Below are positions 24,904 to 31,244 of a stretch of DNA of 51,550 nucleotides, one piece after another. Below the pieces are notes generated by a model that worked only from the letters and a program-made list of their open reading frames with translations, did no database searches and was not told the origin of the DNA. The first letter of the stretch is position 1. Each line of letters opens with the position of its first letter. The DNA lies in assembly GCA_021779915.1 (NCBI GenBank), contig JAJXZR010000046.1, forward strand, positions 1 through 51,550. The letters are read 5' to 3'. Origin of the DNA: a bacterium (GTDB taxonomy: Bacteria; Patescibacteriota; Minisyncoccia; CAIUEV01). The translations under genes and the position numbers were made by a program.

Positions 24904-25664
24904 ATTTTTTTAACAACCCCCTCGCGCAGTTTGTACCCCAAATATCGATAGTGTTCGATTGGTTTTGTTTCAAAATACAATTTTTCAAGCTTATTTTTAA
25001 GAGTCCACAATAGAACTTCACTGGAACGAATGCTCCTTCTAAGACGATTTCCATAAAGATAAGAAGAAATTTCTTCGAGCCCCAAAAACCCAAAACGAAA
25101 TCGCCAAAGAACTAGAAAAAGAGCCTCTTCTTTTTTACTAAGGAAAGAACTGGTTTGGGGTAAAACTTCTCTTCTTTTTAGCATTATCTGTTTTGTTTTT
25201 ACGAATTCTCTGGTCGTCATAAAATAATTATTTTTTCTTATGGCATAAAAATCTGACTTGGATGCCAAGGAATAATTGAAAGAAGAAGGAGAAAAAAACA
25301 GATACAGAAATACTTGGCTTTGATATCGTTGAAAAAGCTTCACTAGTCCTTCTCTAAGCCTGGATGGGGTATCGCCAACATTCCAATACCAAAATATTTT
25401 TTGTTGGCTATTGGAATCTGAAATTTCTTTTGTTCTTCGGGGAAAAGAAAAAGTCCCGTCGGTAGACGGGACTTTGAGAGAGGAAGAGGTGCTGGATAAA
25501 AAATTTTTTTGGAATAAATTGGATAAATAGGAAGAATAATTTATTAACGATAATGGATATGTTTCATAACTTTTACGATAATGATCGGGCAGAAAGCTAA
25601 TAAGAGACTTGATGTTTTTGCGAAATCTTTTTTCTCCAGTAATAAAATTTTCTATCGATTTCAT
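24822..25664 (-). CDS. Hypothetical protein with C-terminal winged-helix-like segment
   Basis: A 280-residue protein, basic and serine-rich, not recognised as a whole. The C-terminal region (RRSIRSSEVLLWTLKNKLEKL ... YRYLGYKL) resembles the end of OmpR-type DNA-binding domains, where a recognition helix is followed by a wing ending GYRL. The last 27 residues lie in the overlap with the convergent O-antigen ligase-like gene. A terminator-shaped GC hairpin lies within the coding region at 25450-25475. A DNA-binding role is a guess from the motif. Confidence 0.55.
   Translation of the reverse strand: MKSIENFITGEKRFRKNIKSLISFLPDHYRKSYETYPLSLINYSSYLSNLFQKNFLSSTSSSLKVPSTDGTFSFPRRTKEISDSNSQQKIFWYWNVGDTPSRLREGLVKLFQRYQSQVFLYLFFSPSSFNYSLASKSDFYAIRKNNYFMTTREFVKTKQIMLKRREVLPQTSSFLSKKEEALFLVLWRFRFGFLGLEEISSYLYGNRLRRSIRSSEVLLWTLKNKLEKLYFETKPIEHYRYLGYKLREGVVKKIQSDSDRIAPFVSNTPKAIKVIKRGNI
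25450..25475 (-). other. Intragenic GC hairpin with following U-run
   Basis: An 11-bp perfect stem AAGTCCCGTC/GACGGGACTT with a 4-base loop. Read on the minus strand, the gene's own strand, it is followed by TTCTTTTC, the shape of an intrinsic terminator. It encodes KVPSTDGTF in frame. Confidence 0.6.
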
Positions 25665-25781
25665 CGGAGTTTAATGAGTAAACTTAAGAATCCCTTTAAA
25701 TATGCTTATAATAAGCACTTTTAAAGATCTTCCTAAGTAATTAAGCCTTTAAACATCTAGAGAATTATTTTGTCAAATATA

Positions 25782-25902
25782 TAACAATTTAAAATTAAAA
25801 GTGTAAAGTGCAAAATTAATGAGTCGTCTCTGACGACAATCAATTAACTGTCACCTTCGGCGACTCCTTAATTTTGAACTTATAACTTTTAACTTTAAAT
25901 TA
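25782..25902. repeat. Nested palindromic repeat, GTCGCC family, diverged copy
   Basis: Arms AATTTAAAATTAAAAGTG and TTATAACTTTTAACTTTAAA, with inner pieces GAGTCGTCTCTGACGACA and TGTCACCTTCGGCGACTC. The 292-base gap upstream of recO holds this plus AT-rich DNA; I see no gene. Confidence 0.65.
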
Positions 25903-25956
25903 TGTTGACCAAATAATTATTCGCAATGCATAATTCAAATAAATAATAGTTTCCTT

Positions 25957-26775
25957 ATGCTTGAACTTAAGACCCAATCTTTTGTCTTAGAAAAAAATCC
26001 GGGATACCACGACGAGGGGTATCTTCTTCTCTTGACCAGAGACAATGGATTGATCTGGGTTTTGGGAAACGGGATTTGGAAAAGCGGAGCAAAACTTTCC
26101 GCCTGGAGCGACCCCCCTGCTTTAGTGGAAGCTAATCTTATTTTGCATGAAAAACAAAATTTTTCCTCGAAATTATTGAATTTTACGCCTATTTCCTATT
26201 TTTCCCATATTCGAACTTCTTATGAAAATTTTTGTCAGTTTTATTTCTACGTTTTTGTTGTTAAACATTTCCTTCCTTTGGCCGTGCCTAATATTCGGCT
26301 TTTTCTAACCTTACAAGAAGTTCTTTCTTGTAAGGATTGGGATAATGAAACGCAAAAAAACATTAATTTCGCTTATTTTTTAACTAATGCGCTTGATTCA
26401 GAGGGACTCTGTCCGGATTGGAAAAGATGTATTGAATGTCAGAAAGAATTTCAAGAAGAATGCTATTTTATTGCTTCCGGAGAACAAGGCTTTCTTTGCA
26501 AGGATTGTTTGTCTCGAAAAATCAAACAACATCCGTTTCTGAAACAGCGCATTTCCTTGGAATTTTTAAAAATTCTTCCTGAAAAATATCACCTTCAGTT
26601 TCCCGAAGGAGTTATTAGAATAAAACCACAAGAACGAGAAGCTCTTCAAACCATCAGAGAGAAAGGGGATCTGAAGACCATCTTTGCAAAACTCAATTCT
26701 TCTTCTAAGATAAATGACCAAACCATAAAAAAAGTCCTTAATTTTTTGTTGTTATTCCTTGGAACAACGTTATAA
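25957..26775 (+). CDS. recO: DNA repair protein RecO
   Basis: RecO loads RecA on SSB-coated DNA in the RecFOR pathway and anneals strands. The N-terminal OB fold is recognisable (FVLEKNPGYHDEGYLLLLTRDNGLIWVLGNG...AKL), followed by the helical region and a four-Cys zinc ribbon RCIEC ... GFLCKDC near residues 158-185. The 272-residue length is near normal. Sequence similarity is low but the order of elements is right. It lies upstream of dnaB on the same strand with a repeat between. Confidence 0.82.
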   Translation: MLELKTQSFVLEKNPGYHDEGYLLLLTRDNGLIWVLGNGIWKSGAKLSAWSDPPALVEANLILHEKQNFSSKLLNFTPISYFSHIRTSYENFCQFYFYVFVVKHFLPLAVPNIRLFLTLQEVLSCKDWDNETQKNINFAYFLTNALDSEGLCPDWKRCIECQKEFQEECYFIASGEQGFLCKDCLSRKIKQHPFLKQRISLEFLKILPEKYHLQFPEGVIRIKPQEREALQTIREKGDLKTIFAKLNSSSKINDQTIKKVLNFLLLFLGTTL

Positions 26776-26885
26776 GAGTTATAAAGTTGAAAGTTTTGGA
26801 GTGAGCTTCGCTCACATTTTAATTAAATGTCACCATAGGAGACTCCAAAATTTTGCATTTTGCATTTTTAATTTTTCATTGTCTT
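26775..26885. repeat. Diverged nested palindrome before dnaB
   Basis: Left words AAGAGTTATAAAGTTGAAAG, right TTTGCATTTTGCATTTTTAA, with inner hairpin GTGAGCTTCGCTCAC and a TGTCACCATAGGAGACTCC remnant. It ends ATTGTCTT at the dnaB ATG. Confidence 0.65.
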
Positions 26886-28244
26886 ATGCCCGATCTTCGT
26901 TTACCTCCTCAAAATTTGGAAGCTGAAAGAGCCGTTTTAGGGGCTTTGATGATTGATGAAAATGCCATTGTTAAGGTGGCAGATTTTCTTTCTTCGGAAG
27001 ACTTTTATCGTGATGCGCACGGTAAAATTTTCGAGGCGATGCTTCATTTATACGAAAAACAAGAGCCTATTGACGCTCTTAATGTTTCCAACATTCTGAC
27101 CGATCAAAAACAACTGGAAAGCATCGGAGGATCAGCCTATCTAGCAGAACTGGTTGGGGGGGTGGCTTCTTCTTCCAACGTCGCTTTTTATGCTAAAACT
27201 GTCCAAAAAAAAGCTACCCTTCGCAGATTAATTAGAGCTGCTGCTGAAATCGGGGAGATCGGCCAAGGAGAAAGTGAAGATATTGAGAAGCTACTTGATA
27301 CTGCCGAACAAAAATTGTACGCGGTTTCCCAGAAACATATGCGCCAAGAGTTTGTCCCCATCAGAGAAATATTAGGAGAAGCTTTTGAACGAATTGAAAA
27401 TATCCATAAAAATTCCCACCTGTTGCGTGGCGTTCCAACTGGATACAAAGGATTGGACAATATTCTCGGTGGATTACAAAAATCGGATCTGGTTATCCTT
27501 GCAGCTAGGCCCAGTTTAGGAAAAACTACTCTGGCACTGGACATTCTCCGAAACGCCGCTGTCAAAGAAAAAATGGCAGTAGCTATGTTTTCACTAGAAA
27601 TGAGCAAGGATCAGTTGGTCGACCGTCTTTTGTCCGCTCAAGCCGAAGTGGATCTTTGGAAACTACGCACTGGAAAGTTAGAAGATGAAGGAGAATACAA
27701 TGATTTTCAAAGATTAGGCGAGTCTTTCGGGATTCTTTCTGACGCACCAATTTTTATTGATGATTCAGGAACCGCTAACATAATGGAGATGCGTACTCTG
27801 GCAAGAAGGCTTCAGATGGAACATGATATCAAGTTAATTGTTGTAGACTATTTGCAACTGATGGAAGGAAGAAAGGCCGAAAGTCGAGTTCAAGAAATCG
27901 CCGAAATTTCTCGTTCCCTCAAGGGTCTTGCTCGAGAACTCAACATTCCCGTTCTTGCCCTTTCTCAACTTTCCCGAGCGGTGGAAGCTAGGTCACCTCA
28001 AATTCCTAAACTTTCCGACCTCAGAGAATCCGGCTCAATTGAACAAGACGCAGACGTCGTTCTCTTTATCTATCGAGAAGATCGAGAGAAAAAGGATACG
28101 GAAAAGAAAAATATCGCTGACATTATCGTTGCTAAGCACAGGAATGGACCACTGGGAAAAGTTCCTCTTTATTTTGACGAAAAGATGGTTCGGTTTTCCA
28201 ATTTGGAAAATAATTTGGAAGGGTTTGAAGGGCTGGACGAATAG
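26886..28244 (+). CDS. dnaB: Replicative DNA helicase DnaB
   Basis: The hexameric 5'-3' fork helicase, 452 residues from the ATG at 26886 (MPDLRLPPQNLEAERAVLGALM, the usual family start). The open frame extends to 26853 but only through repeat sequence. It has the N-terminal helical domain, linker and RecA-like domain with Walker A ARPSLGKTTLALD near residue 205. Walker B is LIVVDYLQLM, and LSQLSRAVEARSPQIPKLSDLRESGSIEQDAD holds the arginine-finger region. No intein is present. The gene stands alone downstream of recO. Confidence 0.97.
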   Translation: MPDLRLPPQNLEAERAVLGALMIDENAIVKVADFLSSEDFYRDAHGKIFEAMLHLYEKQEPIDALNVSNILTDQKQLESIGGSAYLAELVGGVASSSNVAFYAKTVQKKATLRRLIRAAAEIGEIGQGESEDIEKLLDTAEQKLYAVSQKHMRQEFVPIREILGEAFERIENIHKNSHLLRGVPTGYKGLDNILGGLQKSDLVILAARPSLGKTTLALDILRNAAVKEKMAVAMFSLEMSKDQLVDRLLSAQAEVDLWKLRTGKLEDEGEYNDFQRLGESFGILSDAPIFIDDSGTANIMEMRTLARRLQMEHDIKLIVVDYLQLMEGRKAESRVQEIAEISRSLKGLARELNIPVLALSQLSRAVEARSPQIPKLSDLRESGSIEQDADVVLFIYREDREKKDTEKKNIADIIVAKHRNGPLGKVPLYFDEKMVRFSNLENNLEGFEGLDE

Positions 28245-28246
28245 TG

Positions 28247-28909
28247 CTAGTTGGCAATCAAAATATTATAAACAACCAGCGCGTCAAGAATAAAAGACAA
28301 CCCCCACCCAAAAATAATGGGATAAAGAACAGAATTGCTCCTATAACAAATCCAGGAAGCCAACACTGCAGTAAAAGAAGCTAAAATAATTTCTACCATT
28401 GGCCTGCCAAGATAAAAAAGAGGTACGCAGAGAAAACTTAAAACAAAAATTGATTTGCTTCTCCCCAACATTCTACCAATTCCCCCAAGAGCGTATCCAA
28501 AAAGAAAAGTTTGCACCGCAAAAAAAGCGGGAAGCATTATTAAAAATTCCAGTGCTATAAGATTTGAGATGTTTTCCCTCATCGGGGCAAAGGGCGGATA
28601 AAGTTTCTGAAACTCAGGTTGAGTAGAAAGCAGGTTCAAAAAAGGATATGCAATCAGCCAACTCAAAATTATCCCGGAAATTCCTGGAATAATTTTCCCT
28701 TTTCTGAACCCCATGAATCGAATATTTTCTATAAGGATAAAACGAGTAACCAAAAAGGGGACTATCACAAACAAAACGAAGGAACCAACAACAATTTCAA
28801 AAGGGTTGATGGGTCGCATAAGAGCATAAGCAATCGTGATAAGAGGCAAGGAAAGCAGAAACACACCCTCTTTTTCCAATCGAATTGTTTCTCCGAATTT
28901 AATTTTCAT
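28247..28909 (-). CDS. CPBP-like intramembrane protein lacking protease residues
   Basis: A 220-residue membrane protein with about six helices. Its second half follows the CPBP (CAAX protease/bacteriocin-processing) topology, but the catalytic EExxxR motif is replaced by AFFAVQTFLFGYALG, and the two expected His positions read FLCVPLFYLG and IIFGWGLSFILD. It is therefore a probable non-proteolytic homologue, or another six-helix protein that looks similar. Convergent with dnaB, with two bases between the stops. Confidence 0.5.
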   Translation of the reverse strand: MKIKFGETIRLEKEGVFLLSLPLITIAYALMRPINPFEIVVGSFVLFVIVPFLVTRFILIENIRFMGFRKGKIIPGISGIILSWLIAYPFLNLLSTQPEFQKLYPPFAPMRENISNLIALEFLIMLPAFFAVQTFLFGYALGGIGRMLGRSKSIFVLSFLCVPLFYLGRPMVEIILASFTAVLASWICYRSNSVLYPIIFGWGLSFILDALVVYNILIAN

Positions 28910-28992
28910 AATTTTTTAGTCTACGTTAATCTTGACATTTTTTATTCTCTCTTACAATCTAATAACTAATAAATTAATATTACACAAGAATT

Positions 28993-30000
28993 ATGTTTTT
29001 CAAAGGCAAACTTTGGCGCAAAACAAGCGGGGAAATCATTGAGTCCTTGAACGATATCCCCAAAATCAAAAACGGAAAAATTGTTATTGCTCTTTCTGGA
29101 GGGCAGGATTCAGTTTTTTTATTAGCAAGTTTTCTTGAGCTAAAAAAGAAATTCGGTTTTGAGCTTTTTCCTGTTCACATTGATCACCACTTACTTAAAG
29201 AAGATCAACTTTATAAAAAGATTGCAATTAAAATTGGAGAAAAAGCCGGGGTCGAGTGCGTAGTCCTAAAAGCTCTTTCTCAAAAGAAAAAAACAAATCT
29301 CGAAAATTGGATGCGAGAAGAAAGATATCGGTTACTCGAAGAATATCGCAAAAAAATACCAGCTGATTTCATTGCAATAGCCCACCACAAAAAGGATTTA
29401 GCCGAATCTATCCTCCTACACCTCTTACGGGGGTGTTCCCTCACAGGTCTTAAAGGAATGGCAACTAAAAGAGGAAAAATTATTCGACCGCTTCTGGCAG
29501 TTGATAAAAAAGACATTGAAACTTTGATGAAAGAAACTAATTTTCCTTATTACAACGACAAATTAAACTATTCCAAAAAGAATACCCGTAGCAAAATCCG
29601 CTTTAAGCTTCTTCCCTACTTAGAAAAAAACTTTGATCCCCAAATCGAAAATCATCTTTTCAACCTTTCAAAAACCGCCCAGGAACACCAACGATGGCTC
29701 CAAAAAGAGGTTGAAAAACTGGTCAAAAAATATACAAAAAACGATCAAGATCAATTCATTCTTTCTATTAAAACTTTCACAAAAATTGATCCTTATCTCC
29801 AAAAAAGTCTCTTAAGGCAAATTATTAAAAAACTAAGCCCCACTGAAGAACTTTCCACCTCAGCCACCCAAAAACTTCTCTACTGGATCAACCAGAAAAA
29901 AGGTGGTCAGCTATTTTTCAAAACCACCCAAGCAAAACTCCAAAAAGGACAAGTAACTTTTTCCAAAAGACCTAAAATCTGGACCAAACCGAATAACTAA
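28993..30000 (+). CDS. tilS: tRNA(Ile)-lysidine synthase
   Basis: Modifies C34 of tRNA-Ile(CAU) to lysidine so that it reads AUA. The PP-loop motif ALSGGQDSVFLL is near residue 33, and VHIDHHL, AHHKKDLAES and LLRGCSLTGLKGM follow as in TilS. The C-terminal part has a short substrate-binding region (KGGQLFFKTTQAKLQKGQVTF). The 335-residue length fits short TilS forms. The gene precedes a small membrane protein gene that has its own strong ribosome-binding site. Confidence 0.92.
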   Translation: MFFKGKLWRKTSGEIIESLNDIPKIKNGKIVIALSGGQDSVFLLASFLELKKKFGFELFPVHIDHHLLKEDQLYKKIAIKIGEKAGVECVVLKALSQKKKTNLENWMREERYRLLEEYRKKIPADFIAIAHHKKDLAESILLHLLRGCSLTGLKGMATKRGKIIRPLLAVDKKDIETLMKETNFPYYNDKLNYSKKNTRSKIRFKLLPYLEKNFDPQIENHLFNLSKTAQEHQRWLQKEVEKLVKKYTKNDQDQFILSIKTFTKIDPYLQKSLLRQIIKKLSPTEELSTSATQKLLYWINQKKGGQLFFKTTQAKLQKGQVTFSKRPKIWTKPNN

Positions 30001-30030
30001 GCTAAAAAACAAAAAAGTTCTTTTAAAAAA

Positions 30031-30036
30031 GGAGGT
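30031..30036 (+). promoter_or_regulatory. Strong Shine-Dalgarno GGAGGT
   Basis: Preceded by AAAAAA and located four bases before the ATG at 30041. Most genes in the window show no such site, so this gene is probably translated at a high rate. Confidence 0.7.
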
Positions 30037-30040
30037 CAAA

Positions 30041-30481
30041 ATGTTCATTGGATCTATTTTTTCACCACTGGCAAATATTGCTGTTACCCCGATCAATCTT
30101 GGTGTCGTTTTAATAATTATTGGAGTGATAATAGTGTTGCTTGTCTTTGATAAAATGAAAAAATTCCAAGCAATCGTAAAAGATAAAAACAATAAAAGAG
30201 AACTCAATCGTAAAATAATGACCAGGGTAGTGCAAAAGCTCATGGATCGCAAAGCGAAAGAAATCGCAAAAGGTCTCTACACTGAAAAAACTGTTTTCCA
30301 AGATTTCCTTGATATTGATTATTTGGCTTTTTTAACAGAAGTTTCAAGAGAAAAAATCTACTCCTTCCGATATTCAGTAGGTAAAGAATTTGAGAAAAAC
30401 ACCAATATATTTTTATATGCTAAACTACTCCCCGAAAACGAAGAAAGAGTCAAACAATTTCTAAAAAAACCTCTAAATTAA
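30041..30481 (+). CDS. Small single-pass membrane protein, hypothetical
   Basis: A 146-residue protein with one N-terminal membrane helix (about residues 20-39, IIIGVIIVLLVF) and a basic cytoplasmic domain (KDKNNKRELNRKIMTRVVQKL). No known family. It has the best Shine-Dalgarno in the window and a clean intrinsic terminator eight bases after its stop, so it is a well-defined gene. A role at the membrane is all that can be said. Confidence 0.65.
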   Translation: MFIGSIFSPLANIAVTPINLGVVLIIIGVIIVLLVFDKMKKFQAIVKDKNNKRELNRKIMTRVVQKLMDRKAKEIAKGLYTEKTVFQDFLDIDYLAFLTEVSREKIYSFRYSVGKEFEKNTNIFLYAKLLPENEERVKQFLKKPLN

Positions 30482-30488
30482 AGTTTTA

Positions 30489-30520
30489 AAAACCTGTAAC
30501 CAATTTACAGGTTTTATTAT
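30489..30520 (+). terminator. Intrinsic terminator after the small membrane protein gene
   Basis: An 11-bp stem AAAACCTGTAA/TTACAGGTTTT with a 5-base loop, followed by TTTTATTAT. Confidence 0.85.
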
Positions 30521-30557
30521 AACTCTTTGCCTATTGATTTATTTGTTGTGTAATAAA

Positions 30558-30660
30558 ACTAGTTCATCAAGTTTATCAAAATTAGTTTATCAAGTTATAA
30601 AGCTCATCAAGAAATTTTACTTGACAAACTTTATAACTTGATAAACTTGATAAACTAGTA
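30558..30660. repeat. 9-bp word palindrome (AGTTTATCA / TGATAAACT)
   Basis: Left words AGTTCATCAAGTTTATCA, right TTATAACTTGATAAACTTGA. Belongs to the same word family as 12490-12600 and 47650-47755. It ends two bases before tRNA-Ser. Confidence 0.75.
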
Positions 30661-30662
30661 TT

Positions 30663-30747
30663 GGAGAGGTCGCATAGTGGTCGAGTGCGCCTGACTTGAA
30701 ATCAGGTGTGTCGCAAGGCACCGGGAGTTCGAATCTCCCCCTCTCCG
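30663..30747 (+). tRNA. tRNA-Ser (anticodon UGA)
   Basis: An 85-nt class II tRNA. Acceptor GGAGAGG pairs with CCTCTCC, anticodon stem CCTGA/TCAGG encloses loop CTTGAAA with anticodon TGA, the variable arm is long, and the T arm is GGGAG TTCGAAT CTCCC. The discriminator is G as for serine. CCA is not encoded. A 9-bp palindrome begins at the discriminator base. Confidence 0.97.
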
Positions 30748-30765
30748 CCCTGTACGGTACAGGGC
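30747..30765. repeat. Short perfect palindrome at the tRNA 3' end
   Basis: GCCCTGTAC-G-GTACAGGGC. It starts on the tRNA discriminator base and may serve in 3' processing. Confidence 0.6.
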
Positions 30766-30876
30766 TCCGCCCAAGGACGATAGTCCTGCTTGTTTGGAGC
30801 TCCTGTTTCGTGCAAATTTTAGATTTTATTCTTGTACTAAAATGAAATTTTAGGCATAATAGCAACAATGTGTTTT

Positions 30877-30904
30877 TTGACATCCCTAAAATTCTAACTA
30901 AAAT
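30877..30904 (+). promoter_or_regulatory. Promoter of the unassigned RNA
   Basis: A perfect TTGACA at 30877-30882, a 16-base spacer, then TAAAAT at 30899-30904. No ORF follows; a structured RNA ending in a terminator does. Confidence 0.65.
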
Positions 30905-30910
30905 AAACTT

Positions 30911-31204
30911 ATTAGTTCCACACCTCCTGCCCTCGAGTCGGCCTCTGAAAGAGGGACTAGAGGAACGAAAGTTCTTTTCTCACACAAGAGGCCTTCTCAG
31001 AGGGTCCAAAGCACCTTAAGAAAAACATCAAACAAAAAATATAACCCAAGGAGGTTAACGCAAAAAGCAAAGGCGGTCAGTATCGCAGGAGAAAACCGTA
31101 AAACAACAACCGATTTTCTTTTACTCCTTCAATCTGGTTCGTTACGAACCGGAGCCTCCCAACCAACAAAAGAGCCCACCATTTAGCTGTGAGCTCTTTT
31201 TTCT
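30911..31204 (+). ncRNA. Unassigned structured RNA, about 290 nt
   Basis: Bounded by a promoter and an intrinsic terminator, with no ORF of note. Stems visible are ACCTCCT (30922-30928) with AGGAGGT (31049-31055), CCCTC with GAGGG (31000-31004), and GGCCTCT (30940-30946) with AGAGGCC (30987-30993). A GAAC-GAAA-GTTC hairpin (30963-30974) caps this long rod. A 3' hairpin is closed by TCTGGTTCG/CGAACCGGA (31133-31153). I looked for conserved signatures of RNase P RNA, tmRNA and SRP RNA and did not find them. A 6S-like rod is possible. No identity is claimed. Confidence 0.55.
31168..31204 (+). terminator. Intrinsic terminator of the unassigned RNA
   Basis: Stem AAAAGAGC-C-CA / TG-A-GCTCTTTT followed by a T run. 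Confidence 0.8.
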
Positions 31205-31244
31205 TTTGATTTTAAAACTTTTTATAAGCTTTAATCAAAATGGA

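Noticed and set aside
30617-30883. 88-residue minus-strand ORF containing ERGRFELPVPCDTPDFKSGALDH
   Set aside because: It is the antisense of tRNA-Ser, a well-known spurious ORF pattern.
30911-31204. tmRNA or RNase P RNA identity for the unassigned RNA
   Set aside because: I found no peptide tag ending in LAA or similar, no tRNA-like CCA end, and neither the GAGGAAAGTCC nor the ACAGAA-type conserved region of RNase P RNA.
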